A stretch of 64,000 bases of DNA from Vagococcus zengguangii (GCF_005145005.1 NZ_CP039712.1:341001-405000); one strand, 5' to 3'; shown: positions 20,812-31,826, numbered from the stretch's first letter. The notes: generated by a model from the letters alone, not told the origin. Translations and numbers: made by a program.

Positions 20812-22953
20812 TTATTTATTTTCGCTTACTTCAGTTGATTCAGTTGATTCAGTTGTTTTTTCATCCACTAAATCAGTTCTAACGTATTGATCAACCGTTG
20901 ATTTATTCCCGTTTTTTGAGTAAAGGCTAGTTGAATTTTTGCCTTTTTCTTTTTCAATCGTTTCAAGTTGTTGTAACTGGTCACGATAGTTAACGGTAGT
21001 TGTATCGATTTCTTGAAGACCACTTGTACTATAGTAGCGCATTAGGTCACCGTTGTTGATAGCATCAGAAGTAGCTAATTGTAACTGAACTTTTTCTTTC
21101 AAACCATCAATGGTTTGTTGCTCGCTCTCACTGATGTTTGTTTTAAGCGCTCCAGTTTGATTGTCATAAACATTATCTCCAACAATAGTATAATCAGGTG
21201 TCATGACATCACCATTACGGAAAGCAACGACTTGATCATGCCCTTTAGAGAATAAGTCTTGGCCTAACATTAAATATTTAGAGTTATCAATCCCTAATAA
21301 ATGTAATAATGTTGGTAACATGTCGACTTGGCCACCATAAGTGTGACTAATACCACCATCTGTTTCGCCAGGAATGTGATACATTAACGGCACACGTTGT
21401 AATTGTGCGTTATCGTATTCGTTCCAAGTTTCTTTGTCTTTGCCTAGTAACTCAGCTAATTCAGGGTTACGAGAGTTAGAAATACCATAATGATCACCGT
21501 ATAACACAATGATTGAATTATCATATAGCCCTGTTGCTTTTAAGTAGTTGAAAAATTGTTCAATTGCTTGGTCAGCATAGTGAGCTGTTGCAAAGTAACC
21601 ATTGATGGTTTCATCCGCTGTTTCTGGAAGAGGCAACTCATCATCAGAACCTTGGATTTTAGCATATGGATAATGGTTAGAAACAGCTAACATCTTAGCG
21701 TAAAACGGTTGTTGTAAATGCTCTAAGTATTGGACAGATTGGTCAAAGAATTCTTTGTCATGTAAACCATATTGGAATGAATTTTCATCGGTTACATCGT
21801 AGTAGCTTGAATCAAAGAAGTATTCATAACCAAAGTTTTTGTATGTATCATTACGGTTCCAGAATGAGCCTACATTACCGTGGAAGGCTGCTGTTGTGTA
21901 ACCAGCAGTTTGGCTTAAAATATCTGGTGCCGCTTGGAAGGTGTTTTTGCCACCTAGTTGTGTAAATAGCGCGCCTTGAGTCAAACCAAACAATGAGTTT
22001 TCAATCAAGGTTTCCGCATCACTGGTTTTACCAGCACTTACTTGGTGGAAAACATTGTCAAAGCTGTAAGTTTGTTGATCATGGAATAGACTGTTTAAGA
22101 AAGGTGTTACTTCATGTTCGACACCGTCTTTATCGGTCAATTTATAATCAATCATAAACTGTTGTAAACTTTCTAAATGGATATAGATGACGTTACGACC
22201 AGCTGCTTTCCCAAACATTTCTGGATTTTTATCAGCGTGGTGTTTGTTGACATATTCTTCAACGGATACCAAATCATTTTCACTCGCTTGAGCGCGAATT
22301 TGGTTGGTTTGGTAGGTTTGAACCCCATCATAAGCCATAAAGAAGTTCAAGCCTAAATATTTCACGATATGGTCTTTAGAGAACGTACGTGATAATAATT
22401 GAGGGCGATCTGCTTCAGCTAAGGTTAAGTTCACAGCGAACATTAAAACGGAAAAAGAGGTCACCGCAAAAGCAAAACGACCTTTCACTGGTTGTTTATC
22501 CAGTTTGATTTTCTTCGCTGCTAAGCATCCCCCAATTGCGAATAAATCAACTAAATAAATTAAATCAGTGATTGAGAAAAGTTTCAACGCACTTTGGCCT
22601 AAGCCAGAAGAAACCTTTCCTGCTCCTAAAATGGTATTAATGGTGATAAAATCAGAAAATTCTCGGTAGTATACGACATTTGAAAATAGTAACAGGGTCA
22701 TTAAAAAGTACAGAATTAAAGTGGTTGCATACGCTCTTTTTTCATTTCTTACGTATAAGCCAATTGACAAAATAAAAATAGTCGTTGCAATTGGGTTAAT
22801 AAGCAAGATTAAATATTGTGTAATACTCTCAATTCCAAGGTTAAATGCTGTAATGTAAGCAAGAATGGTTTTTAGCCAAAATAAAATGGCAAGTAGAGAG
22901 AAAAAGCCCATACGTGTGTTAATCCATGATTCTTTGTAGGATTTTTTCAACAT
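20812..22953 (-). CDS. ltaS: Lipoteichoic acid synthase family protein
   Basis: Membrane enzyme that polymerises glycerol phosphate from phosphatidylglycerol into lipoteichoic acid. The 713-residue protein has five N-terminal membrane segments (to about residue 185) and an extracellular sulfatase-like domain. Seen: VIYIHLESLQQF with a metal ligand Glu, AGKTSDAE with the catalytic Thr at about 310, and YGDHYGIS near the C-terminal metal site. It is somewhat longer than S. aureus LtaS because of a Ser/Thr/Glu-rich tail. The start follows AAAGGAAG. Bacteria of this group often have several LtaS homologues, so primase versus main synthase is open. Confidence 0.92.
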   Translation of the reverse strand: MLKKSYKESWINTRMGFFSLLAILFWLKTILAYITAFNLGIESITQYLILLINPIATTIFILSIGLYVRNEKRAYATTLILYFLMTLLLFSNVVYYREFSDFITINTILGAGKVSSGLGQSALKLFSITDLIYLVDLFAIGGCLAAKKIKLDKQPVKGRFAFAVTSFSVLMFAVNLTLAEADRPQLLSRTFSKDHIVKYLGLNFFMAYDGVQTYQTNQIRAQASENDLVSVEEYVNKHHADKNPEMFGKAAGRNVIYIHLESLQQFMIDYKLTDKDGVEHEVTPFLNSLFHDQQTYSFDNVFHQVSAGKTSDAETLIENSLFGLTQGALFTQLGGKNTFQAAPDILSQTAGYTTAAFHGNVGSFWNRNDTYKNFGYEYFFDSSYYDVTDENSFQYGLHDKEFFDQSVQYLEHLQQPFYAKMLAVSNHYPYAKIQGSDDELPLPETADETINGYFATAHYADQAIEQFFNYLKATGLYDNSIIVLYGDHYGISNSRNPELAELLGKDKETWNEYDNAQLQRVPLMYHIPGETDGGISHTYGGQVDMLPTLLHLLGIDNSKYLMLGQDLFSKGHDQVVAFRNGDVMTPDYTIVGDNVYDNQTGALKTNISESEQQTIDGLKEKVQLQLATSDAINNGDLMRYYSTSGLQEIDTTTVNYRDQLQQLETIEKEKGKNSTSLYSKNGNKSTVDQYVRTDLVDEKTTESTESTEVSENK

Positions 22954-23025
22954 TATGACTTCCTTTCATGGTTGTTTTCATAAGTTTATATTCTAAAAAA
23001 TGTTTATTAATGAACTATCGAAAAT

Positions 23026-23054
23026 ATTTTACCGATATTTTGAGGTAAAGTCAA
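23026..23054 (-). promoter_or_regulatory. ltaS promoter
   Basis: Minus strand TTGACT (23049-23054), 17-nt spacer, TAAAAT (23026-23031). Confidence 0.65.
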
Positions 23055-23173
23055 TCGAAAACGGCATAAATCAGTCTAAAGGAGTACGAATTATTAAGAT
23101 ATCGTGAGAAAGAGTTTTATGAAAAAAAATATGTTAAAATAGGAAAGCATATAATAGTAGAAAGGTGTTCAAC

Positions 23174-24352
23174 ATGAAAATCAAAATTAAAAAACAAGCG
23201 GCTCGTAAGATGATGTCAGGTTACCCTCTGATTATTGAAGGAGACTTAGTCAAAACACAAGACCAATTAAAAACAAAAGAATGGCATCAATTTGTCACCG
23301 ATTCAGGTCAGTTTATCGGAACGGGCTATTTAGGGAAGCAAAATAAAGGTGTCGGTTGGGTTGTTTCTCAAAATGAAAACACAAAAATGGACGAAGCTTT
23401 TTTTACACAATTATTTTCAAAAGCTGGCGAGAAGCGTCAACAATTTGCAGACAATGAGTTGACCAATGCTTATCGTTTATTTAATGGTGAGGGCGATGGT
23501 TTAGGTGGCATGACTGTGGATATCTATGCGGATTTTGCAGTGGTTTCGTGGTATAACGAAACGATTAATACTTTTAAAACAGTATTAATCGCTGCGTTAG
23601 TCCAAGCTTTCCCAATGATTAAAGGGATTTATGAAAAAAATCGTTTCGAGCAAACTGGCTTACCAGAAACACAACTTATTTATGGACAAGAAGCACCCGA
23701 GCCGCTACTGGTGAAAGAAAACGGTGTATCGTTTGCGACTTATTTAAATGAAGGTATGATGACGGGGATTTTCTTGGATCAAAAACATGTTCGTGGTCGC
23801 CTGGCAGACGGTCTAGCGAGCGGTTTAGACGTGTTGAATACGTTTAGTTATACAGGAGCCTTTTCAGTGGCGGCCGCTATGGGTGGCGCTGCTAGTACGG
23901 TCAGTGTCGATTTAGCGAAGCGTAGTCTTGAAAAAACAAAAGAAATGTTTGACATCAATCAATTATCGTTGGACAACAATAAGATTGTTGTGATGGATAT
24001 TTTTGATTACATTCGCTATGCTAATCGTAAAGAACTGGCATTTGATATGGTCATTTTAGACCCACCAGGTTTTGCTCGTAACAAAAAGCGTACGTTCTCA
24101 GTTGTTAAAAATTATGGTGAGTTAGTGGCGGAAGTCACACCGTTAATTCGAACTGACGGCTATTTGATTGCGTCAACCAACGTTGCCAATTTGCCTTATG
24201 ACAAGTTTAAAGAAATGGTTGAAGACGGCATTCGTAGTGAAGGCCGCCGTTTCAAAAAAGTCGAAGAGTATCGTTTGCCAAGCGACTATGTAACAGCTAG
24301 CTCCTTTAAAGAAGGAAACTATTTGAAAGTTTTAATTTATCAAATTTTTTAA
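23174..24352 (+). CDS. rlmI: Class I SAM-dependent rRNA methyltransferase (RlmI-like)
   Basis: Likely 23S rRNA cytosine-C5 methyltransferase of 392 residues. It has an N-terminal PUA-like RNA-binding part, then a Rossmann methyltransferase domain with DQKHVRGR, VLNTFSYTGAFSVAAA (SAM loop) and DMVILDPPGFARN (catalytic motif). The ATG at 23174 lies 7 nt after GAAAGGTG; an upstream in-frame GTG overlaps that site. An extended -10 box, TGTTAAAAT, ends at 23140. The ebsC/ybaK gene follows after 19 nt. Confidence 0.88.
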   Translation: MKIKIKKQAARKMMSGYPLIIEGDLVKTQDQLKTKEWHQFVTDSGQFIGTGYLGKQNKGVGWVVSQNENTKMDEAFFTQLFSKAGEKRQQFADNELTNAYRLFNGEGDGLGGMTVDIYADFAVVSWYNETINTFKTVLIAALVQAFPMIKGIYEKNRFEQTGLPETQLIYGQEAPEPLLVKENGVSFATYLNEGMMTGIFLDQKHVRGRLADGLASGLDVLNTFSYTGAFSVAAAMGGAASTVSVDLAKRSLEKTKEMFDINQLSLDNNKIVVMDIFDYIRYANRKELAFDMVILDPPGFARNKKRTFSVVKNYGELVAEVTPLIRTDGYLIASTNVANLPYDKFKEMVEDGIRSEGRRFKKVEEYRLPSDYVTASSFKEGNYLKVLIYQIF

Positions 24353-24371
24353 CGAAAGAGTTGTGAGCTAA

Positions 24372-24860
24372 ATGAAAAAGAAAAAAGTAACGAAAACGAA
24401 CGCGTTACGCACACTTGATCAAAAGAAAATAGCTTATGAAGAACGCGCTTTTGCTATTGAAGAATTCGCCCACATGAGTGCGATAGATGTCGCAAATCAA
24501 TTAGGGACACCTTTGGAATTAATTTATAAAACATTAGTTGCAATTGGTAATAAGACAGGGCCGATTGTGGCGGTAATACCAAGTAATGAAACGGTAGATT
24601 TGAAAAAACTTGCAAAAGTTAGTGGGAATAAAAAAGTTGAAATGTTGCATTTAAAAGATTTGGAAAGCACCACCGGCTACATTCGTGGAGGTTGTTCACC
24701 AATTGGCATGAAAAAACAGTTCCCGACCTATATCGAACAAGCGGCAGATGGGTTAGAATATTTTTATATTTCAGCAGGTAAACGTGGCTTACAAATGAAA
24801 GTTGATCCACATGAAGTGAAACAATTAGTGCATGCTGAGTTTGTGGATATTATAGAGTAG
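24372..24860 (+). CDS. ybaK: Cys-tRNA(Pro)/aminoacyl-tRNA deacylase, YbaK/EbsC family
   Basis: Trans-editing enzyme of 162 residues that hydrolyses mischarged tRNA, chiefly Cys-tRNA(Pro) in characterised YbaK. Seen: KTLVAIGN with the catalytic-site Lys, and the near-invariant GGCSPIGMKK loop near residue 112. Enterococcal homologues are called EbsC. It follows the methyltransferase gene closely and is probably cotranscribed. The window also carries a short ProRS without the usual bacterial editing insertion, which makes trans-editing especially relevant here. Confidence 0.92.
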   Translation: MKKKKVTKTNALRTLDQKKIAYEERAFAIEEFAHMSAIDVANQLGTPLELIYKTLVAIGNKTGPIVAVIPSNETVDLKKLAKVSGNKKVEMLHLKDLESTTGYIRGGCSPIGMKKQFPTYIEQAADGLEYFYISAGKRGLQMKVDPHEVKQLVHAEFVDIIE

Positions 24861-24865
24861 ATAAT

Positions 24866-24907
24866 AAAAAGTAGCAGTGATCAATTAATGGTCACCGCTA
24901 CTTTTTT
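24866..24907. terminator. Bidirectional terminator
   Basis: AAAAGTAGC/GCTACTTTT arms plus GTGATC/GGTCAC lie between convergent ybaK and oleate hydratase genes. Confidence 0.85.
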
Positions 24908-24919
24908 GCTATATTCTTG

Positions 24920-26689
24920 TTACCACAATTTATATTCTTTAATCAAGTCATAAATCACGGTATCTTCCAATTTATGTACGCCTTTATTCAATAACGTTTT
25001 CTTCAAGAATGATAGTTTCAAGTCGCTTAATTTAGCGCCATCCATCATTTTTTCTGTAGAATCTAATAACACGCGGATGTCATACGCTGACGCAAAGACT
25101 TCTGGTACGCCACGGTCGATATCAAGTAACGTATAAACAGCTTCCATAGCGGTTCTTACTGAGTATTCCGTTGTGAAGACTGTATCGCGAGGTGTTTCAG
25201 CAAAGTTACCGATAAAGGCTGCATTGGCACAGTTTTCAGGTACTACAAGTGGACGATCACCTGGTTTTCTTGGCATGAAGTAAGAAGTGACAAATGGCAT
25301 CATACATGGAATACAACGGGCACTATTTTTCGCCATCTCATCGATTTCTTCAACAGGAACCCCAATATGATATAAAAATTCTTGGGTTATTTCTTCGCCG
25401 GTACAATCTTTTAAGGCTTTGTTAACGTAATTGCCTGGCACATCACAATTTAAACCATAAATCCAAACGACTAATTGATCTTTTGGTTGGGCCTTAAAGT
25501 GTGGTTGACGGTTTAAGGTAAAGCTCATTAACCAGTTAGAATCTTTAACACTGACAATCCCACCCGTCACGACTTTTCCACTGAACGGATCGCGTTTGCA
25601 AATTTTTTCGATGTAAGGTGGAATTTTATCGTCTAATGTAGTTAACGTTGCAGATTCCCAGCTACTTTCTTTGATATTACCGCAGAAGACTTCTGGATGA
25701 CCGAAGGCTGAATCTTGCATGGCAATATTTTTCCAAAGGTTCCAGCTACCACCTAAATTAACGTTTAGTTTAGCAGGTGTATGATGATCACCTTCATCAG
25801 CGCTTTCTACGTTACTACCATTTGTGATGAAGACCAAGTCATTTTCGGTTAAATTTAAAACTTGTTGGCTATTGTTGATTGTGTATTCGATTTGTTTTGC
25901 TACTTTTTTATCAGGTGTAATATCAAATAACACATTGGTTACTGTAGTATTGTATTGAATAGTCACACCATGGGCTTCTAAATAGTTTTTTAGTGGTAAC
26001 ACTAATGATTCATATTGATTGTATTTAGTAAATTTCAAAGCTGAGAAGTCTGGTAGTCCACCAATATGGTGAATGAAACGAGCGATGTAACGACGCATTT
26101 CCATTGCACTGTGCCAAGGTTCGAAGGCAAACATCGTGCACCAGTATAACCAAAAATTAGATTCAAAAAATTCTTCAGTGAAGACATCTTGAATTGTTAA
26201 ATCTGCCAGTTTTTCTTCAGGAGTGAAGAAAAGCTTGATAATTTCTTCTGAAGCGGTTTGTGACAAGGTGAATTTTCCGTCAGTATGTGCATCCTCTCCG
26301 CGATTAACAATGGCACGTTGTAGAGAATAGTTAGGGTCGCGTTTATTTAACCAATAAAATTCATCTAAAACAGAAGCGTCTTCTTCTTCAAGTGAAGGGA
26401 TTGAACGGAATAAGTCCCATAGACATTCGAAATGATTTTCCATTTCACGCCCACCGCGAATGATAAAGCCTTTGCCGTCATCGTAAATACCGTCTAAGGC
26501 ACCACCAGCAATATCACGTTCTTCTAAGATGGTGATGTGAGAACCTTTCATTTGACCATCACGAATTAAAAAGGCAGCGGCCGCTAGCGATGCTAAACCT
26601 GATCCAATTAAATAAGCATGTTTGTTTTCAACGCCTTCAGGTTTCACTGGACGTGCAAAAGCTTCATAATTTCCGTTACTATAGTACAT
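24920..26689 (-). CDS. ohyA: Oleate hydratase (myosin-cross-reactive antigen family)
   Basis: FAD-containing enzyme that adds water to the cis-9 double bond of oleate and related unsaturated fatty acids, giving 10-hydroxy fatty acids; linked to fatty-acid detoxification in lactic acid bacteria and staphylococci. The 589-residue length is standard. Seen: the FAD loop [20 protein letters not shown] near residue 27, [14 protein letters not shown], and [15 protein letters not shown], all family hallmarks. The TetR-type regulator is divergent and probably controls it. AGGAGGAT precedes the ATG. Confidence 0.95.
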   Translation of the reverse strand: MYYSNGNYEAFARPVKPEGVENKHAYLIGSGLASLAAAAFLIRDGQMKGSHITILEERDIAGGALDGIYDDGKGFIIRGGREMENHFECLWDLFRSIPSLEEEDASVLDEFYWLNKRDPNYSLQRAIVNRGEDAHTDGKFTLSQTASEEIIKLFFTPEEKLADLTIQDVFTEEFFESNFWLYWCTMFAFEPWHSAMEMRRYIARFIHHIGGLPDFSALKFTKYNQYESLVLPLKNYLEAHGVTIQYNTTVTNVLFDITPDKKVAKQIEYTINNSQQVLNLTENDLVFITNGSNVESADEGDHHTPAKLNVNLGGSWNLWKNIAMQDSAFGHPEVFCGNIKESSWESATLTTLDDKIPPYIEKICKRDPFSGKVVTGGIVSVKDSNWLMSFTLNRQPHFKAQPKDQLVVWIYGLNCDVPGNYVNKALKDCTGEEITQEFLYHIGVPVEEIDEMAKNSARCIPCMMPFVTSYFMPRKPGDRPLVVPENCANAAFIGNFAETPRDTVFTTEYSVRTAMEAVYTLLDIDRGVPEVFASAYDIRVLLDSTEKMMDGAKLSDLKLSFLKKTLLNKGVHKLEDTVIYDLIKEYKLW

Positions 26690-26720
26690 AAAAAAATCCT
26701 CCTCTAATATTTCGAATTTT

Positions 26721-26813
26721 GTGACAAATTTATTGTATTATTGTTATAATAAAAGAACCATAAACAATCTTAATGATATGTTTAAAAAATAGACATTAAA
26801 CGCAAATTGTCTA
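26721..26813 (+). promoter_or_regulatory. Divergent promoter region with TetR-type inverted repeat
   Basis: GTGACA (26721-26726), 18-nt spacer and TATAAT (26745-26750) form a plus-strand promoter for the regulator. Downstream, TAGACA (26790-26795) and TGTCTA (26808-26813) are exact inverted arms 12 nt apart, a size suitable for a TetR dimer. The ohyA promoter on the other strand is not obvious. Confidence 0.5.
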
Positions 26814-26831
26814 AAAAATAGGAGTGAACAG

Positions 26832-27362
26832 ATGTCAAATTTCACAAGAGATGCTTTAGCCAGAACCTTGAAAGAAATGATCAAAACCCGACCATTAGAG
26901 AAAATCACTGTGACTGATTTAGCGGAAAAGTGTCAGGTGAATCGCCAAACATTCTATTACCATTTTCGTGATATTTATGAATTAGTAGATTGGATTATTG
27001 AAGAGGATTTTCTTAATAAAATTGAGCAAGTCATCGAATACGACTCGTTATCTCAACGAGTGAAGCAAGTTAGTGATTATGTTGATGAGCATAAAGCTTT
27101 TTGTTTGAATGTTTATCGTTCAGTGGGAAAGGAAAAAGCAGAACGCTATTTGAATAGCCAAATCGAGAAATGGTTATTAAGTTTTTTATTTTTTTCTAGT
27201 TCAGAAGAGTATGAAGAATATAATGAAGTGCAGTTAAAGTTTTATGTATTCGGATTAACCGGTTTGTTTACGGATTGGTTAGAAGAGAAAGTTGATATCT
27301 CAACAGAAAATTTATGTGGACAACTTATTTATATAGTAAAAAGCGAATTAATCGAAAAATGA
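26832..27362 (+). CDS. TetR/AcrR-family regulator (DhaS-like)
   Basis: DNA-binding regulator of 176 residues. The N-terminal helix-turn-helix is clear: LEKITVTDLAEKCQVNRQTF then YYHFRDIYELVDWI, the form seen in DhaS-like TetR proteins with a short all-helical ligand domain. TAGGAG precedes the ATG. It is divergent from oleate hydratase, so a fatty-acid responsive role is likely but inferred. Its stop codon lies within a bidirectional terminator. Confidence 0.88.
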   Translation: MSNFTRDALARTLKEMIKTRPLEKITVTDLAEKCQVNRQTFYYHFRDIYELVDWIIEEDFLNKIEQVIEYDSLSQRVKQVSDYVDEHKAFCLNVYRSVGKEKAERYLNSQIEKWLLSFLFFSSSEEYEEYNEVQLKFYVFGLTGLFTDWLEEKVDISTENLCGQLIYIVKSELIEK

Positions 27363-27375
27363 TTAATTCGCTTTT
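27339..27375. terminator. Bidirectional terminator
   Basis: AAAAGCGAATTAATC and GATTAATTCGCTTTT form a perfect 15-bp stem; the TetR gene stop is at its loop edge. Confidence 0.92.
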
Positions 27376-27379
27376 ATAT

Positions 27380-27913
27380 TTATCTACGAAAAACGTTTTT
27401 GGTTGGTAAAGGATAGTCTTCTAAATCATAGCCATCAAAAGCTAGTGTTTCTTTGAAATTATTGATGGAAAGATCTAAACGACGTGACAAGTCAAAGACG
27501 CTATGAAGGACGTCATGGAAATACATGGCATTACCTTGTTCAAAGTAATCTTTGTAGTCGCTACTTGTTTTGTTTAAACCGGTCTGTTCTTCGAATCGTT
27601 CGTATTCATGTTGATAGTCATGATAATGATTGGCTGTATAGTCCGCAAAGGCATTGAATATCTCAATGGACAAGACTAAATCATGGTGCCAATCAGCGTA
27701 AGGCTTCTTAGCAAGTCCATCTTGAGTTTGAATCAATTTGAACTCATCATTACGGATGTTTTGGGTCATTAACATGTCTAAGTTCAAGTTCAGTCCAGTG
27801 TAAGAAACCTCGTCAAAGTTTTGTTCCTTTAATAAGGCTAACTCATGAGCGAGTGTTTCTGCTGTGTAGTCACGATTTTTTTCAACTTTAAAAATTTTCT
27901 TTTGTGGAAACAT
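27380..27913 (-). CDS. Uncharacterised cytoplasmic protein, 177 residues
   Basis: Function not recognised. The protein begins MFPQKKIFKVEKNRDY, is mostly helical by appearance, and is rich in Asp, Tyr and His (ANHYHDYQHEYERFEE, YFHDVLHSVFDLSRRLD). There is no signal peptide or membrane segment. The ATG at 27913 follows GAGGTGAG; an upstream GTG at 27922 falls within that site. It is a single gene convergent with the TetR regulator. The His/Asp pattern could suggest metal binding, but this is only a guess. Confidence 0.75.
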   Translation of the reverse strand: MFPQKKIFKVEKNRDYTAETLAHELALLKEQNFDEVSYTGLNLNLDMLMTQNIRNDEFKLIQTQDGLAKKPYADWHHDLVLSIEIFNAFADYTANHYHDYQHEYERFEEQTGLNKTSSDYKDYFEQGNAMYFHDVLHSVFDLSRRLDLSINNFKETLAFDGYDLEDYPLPTKNVFRR

Positions 27914-28029
27914 AGTTCTCACCTCATTTAATTGATACGTCTATTATAGCCATAAGTATGTGCTTTCATCAATTGTTTTCGTACTTATATGTTTTATTAC
28001 GGGTAATATATAACGATTGAAAGACATCG

Positions 28030-29304
28030 TTAGTAATGAAAGTAGCTAGCGATTTGGGCACTATTTTTACCTGCCACATAACCAGTTACAAATGCGGCCG
28101 TAATATTATAGCCACCGGTGTAGCCGTTAATATCTAACAATTCTCCAACAAAGAATAAACCTTCAACAAGTTTACTTTCTAACGTTTTTGGGTCAATCTC
28201 TTTCAAATTAACTCCACCACCGGTTACAAATGATTTTTCGATTGGATACGTGCCGATAGCGGACATTCTGAAATCTTTAATTAACTCCGCAAAACGTTCT
28301 AATTCGCTGGCTTCAACTTGACGGAATGGTCTGGCACCATCAATTTGTGCCTTTTCCAATAAAAATTCTAAATAACGCTCAGGTAACAAGCCTTTCAGCG
28401 CATTTTTAATGGCTTTATCACGTTGTTGTTCTTTGACTGTTGTCAGTTCATGAACTAATTGTTTAAAAGATTTATTGGGTAGCGCGTCTAAACTAAGGGT
28501 AGCGTTGTTATGTTTTTCGAGTGCTTGATTGACAAACATGCTGCAACGCAAAGCCGCTGGACCTGATACGCCAAAATGTGTGAACAACATGTCCATCGTA
28601 TGACTCACGCGGATTTTACCTTTTTCATTTAGGACCGATAACGTCACGTCTTGTAATGATAGACCTTGTAAGACTTTCTTTTGGACAAAGGTATCAGCTA
28701 ATTTGATCGGTGATTCTGTCGCGAAAAGTGGGGTGACGGTGTGACCAGCTTTTTTGGCTAGACGATAGCCAATCCCAGTTGAACCTGTGTAAGGATACGT
28801 TTTGCCACCTGTTGCGATAATCACGCAGTGCGCGGTGAATTCGCGTCCGTCTTTTAAACGAATCCCAATAATACGATTATCTTCTTTTAAGAGTTTTTCC
28901 ACTTCAGCGTCTAATTCAATTTGTACTTTTTGTTTGTTTAATTCGCTCGTTAAGGCCTCAACAATCGTTTTAGAACGATTCGTTACTGGAAACATGCGCC
29001 CATGATCTTCTTCTTTTAATTTGACCCCTTTATCTTCAAAAAAGCGAATAATATCGTGATTATCAAACTGTGAAAACGCGCTGTATAAGAACCTACCATT
29101 ACCAGGAATGTGTTGAATCACATCGTCACTCGGACGGTTATTGGTCACATTACAACGACCCCCGCCAGTTAGTAATAATTTCTTTCCTAAGCGTTTGTTT
29201 TTTTCGACTAACATGACGCTTGCACCATGTGTAGCAGCCGATATTGCGGCCATCATCCCACTAGTACCAGCACCAATTACGATGACATCTTTATCTACGT
29301 TCAT
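28030..29304 (-). CDS. NAD(P)/FAD-dependent oxidoreductase, HI0933/YhiN (BaiN-like) family
   Basis: Flavoprotein of 424 residues. The N-terminal dinucleotide loop reads VIVIGAGTSGMMAAISAA, followed by LGKKLLLTGGGRCNVTNN, a hallmark of the YhiN group, and the C-terminal GGGVNLKEIDP and GYNITAAFVTGYVAG. Clostridial BaiN in this family reduces bile-acid intermediates, but most members have no assigned substrate. I set the start at 29304 because GGAGG precedes it; the in-frame extension to 29337 has no ribosome site. Confidence 0.88.
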   Translation of the reverse strand: MNVDKDVIVIGAGTSGMMAAISAATHGASVMLVEKNKRLGKKLLLTGGGRCNVTNNRPSDDVIQHIPGNGRFLYSAFSQFDNHDIIRFFEDKGVKLKEEDHGRMFPVTNRSKTIVEALTSELNKQKVQIELDAEVEKLLKEDNRIIGIRLKDGREFTAHCVIIATGGKTYPYTGSTGIGYRLAKKAGHTVTPLFATESPIKLADTFVQKKVLQGLSLQDVTLSVLNEKGKIRVSHTMDMLFTHFGVSGPAALRCSMFVNQALEKHNNATLSLDALPNKSFKQLVHELTTVKEQQRDKAIKNALKGLLPERYLEFLLEKAQIDGARPFRQVEASELERFAELIKDFRMSAIGTYPIEKSFVTGGGVNLKEIDPKTLESKLVEGLFFVGELLDINGYTGGYNITAAFVTGYVAGKNSAQIASYFHY

Positions 29305-29366
29305 TTTTATACCTCCAATTCTTAAGTAGTGTACCATATTTTTTTTGAAAGTTCTTTGTTTATGAG

Positions 29367-29395
29367 TTGGTATTTTTAAGAGAATAACGTATACT
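29367..29395 (+). promoter_or_regulatory. gdhA promoter
   Basis: TTGGTA (29367-29372), 17-nt spacer, TATACT (29390-29395). Confidence 0.6.
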
Positions 29396-29412
29396 TTTAT
29401 TATTATTTATGA

Positions 29413-30777
<1,365 letters not shown>

Positions 30778-30800
30778 AAAAGTCAACTGTTTAGGCAAAT

Positions 30801-30832
30801 AAAACGACTCTAATCATTAGAGTCGTTTTTTG
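30801..30832 (+). terminator. Terminator between gdhA and the ABC transporter
   Basis: AAAACGACTCTA pairs with TAGAGTCGTTTT, then T-run. The next ribosome site (AAGGAG) starts 6 nt later, leaving no room for a promoter after it. Confidence 0.9.
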
Positions 30833-30848
30833 TAGATAAGGAGTAACA

Positions 30849-31826
30849 ATGAAAAAAAATATTTTATTAGGTGTGTGCCTCTGTGTAGTTGGAGGACTGT
30901 TAGCTAGTTGTTCAATATCTTCTTCAACTATGGACGAAACAAGTCTCTCATCAACCAAAACAAATACAACAATTAGTTCGTTGCCAACAACCGACCGGGC
31001 CGGTGAAACCATCGTGATTCCGGAAAATTTAACAAAAATTGTATCGTTAGTGCCGTCAGTTACCCAAGTGTTGGAGGATTTAGGCAAAAGCCAAAAATTA
31101 ATTGGTATCGACAATCAAAGTCAGTTAAAAAATACGAAACAAGAAGTGACACAATTCGATATGATGGCGATTGATCAAGAAACCTTGTTAGCGTTGGAGG
31201 CACAGGTTGTATTTGTGAGTGATATCAATCTATATGCCGATACAGAAATTTGGGACAAATTAAAAAAAGCTGGTGTAACAATTATTAATATTCCGACAAG
31301 TGACACGCTTGAGGCTATCGAAGAAGATGTTCAATTTATCGCTGATTGCGTCGGCCAACATGAACAAGGCGCGACCCTTGTCCAAAAGATGCAAGCTGAT
31401 ATTGAGCAACTAAAAACAATGGGTGAAAGCATTAAACAGAAAAAAACTGTTTCATTTGAAGTGGCAGCTTTACCAGGTATCTACTCATTCGGTAAAGATG
31501 TATTTTTAGATGATATGTTAGTGACTATTGGTGCCAAAAATGTTTATCACGATCAAACAGGATGGTTGGCAATTACCGAAGAATCAGCGATTGAACGCAA
31601 TCCGGATGTGATTTTTACTAACGTAACGTATATCGACGATCCGGTTACTGAAATTTTAAGTCGTAAAGGTTGGTCAGAAGTAACAGCTGTTAAAGACAAA
31701 GCGATTTATCCCATTGATAATGCGGCAAGCTCGATACCGAATCATCATGTGGTTGAAGCAATGAAAGAGATGGCAAAAACTCTTTATCCAGAAGAATTTG
31801 CCAAATTGACTTTTAGCCATGACTAA
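30849..31826 (+). CDS. ABC transporter substrate-binding lipoprotein (BtuF/FepB-type)
   Basis: Surface binding protein of 325 residues for a metal chelate, haem, siderophore or cobalamin. A lipoprotein signal ends LLASC, with Cys21 lipidated, and is followed by a Ser/Thr-rich linker. The mature part has the helical-backbone metal-receptor fold, with IVSLVPSVTQVLEDLG at its start and NHHVVEAMKEM near its end. It overlaps the permease gene by 8 nt. No cobalamin riboswitch or Fur box is visible upstream, so substrate cannot be chosen. A terminator just upstream means expression may depend on gdhA read-through. Confidence 0.88.
   Translation: MKKNILLGVCLCVVGGLLASCSISSSTMDETSLSSTKTNTTISSLPTTDRAGETIVIPENLTKIVSLVPSVTQVLEDLGKSQKLIGIDNQSQLKNTKQEVTQFDMMAIDQETLLALEAQVVFVSDINLYADTEIWDKLKKAGVTIINIPTSDTLEAIEEDVQFIADCVGQHEQGATLVQKMQADIEQLKTMGESIKQKKTVSFEVAALPGIYSFGKDVFLDDMLVTIGAKNVYHDQTGWLAITEESAIERNPDVIFTNVTYIDDPVTEILSRKGWSEVTAVKDKAIYPIDNAASSIPNHHVVEAMKEMAKTLYPEEFAKLTFSHD

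Noticed and set aside
30778-30848. Cobalamin riboswitch before the BtuF-like gene
   Set aside because: The 71-nt gap is too short and is mostly a terminator; no B12 box is visible.
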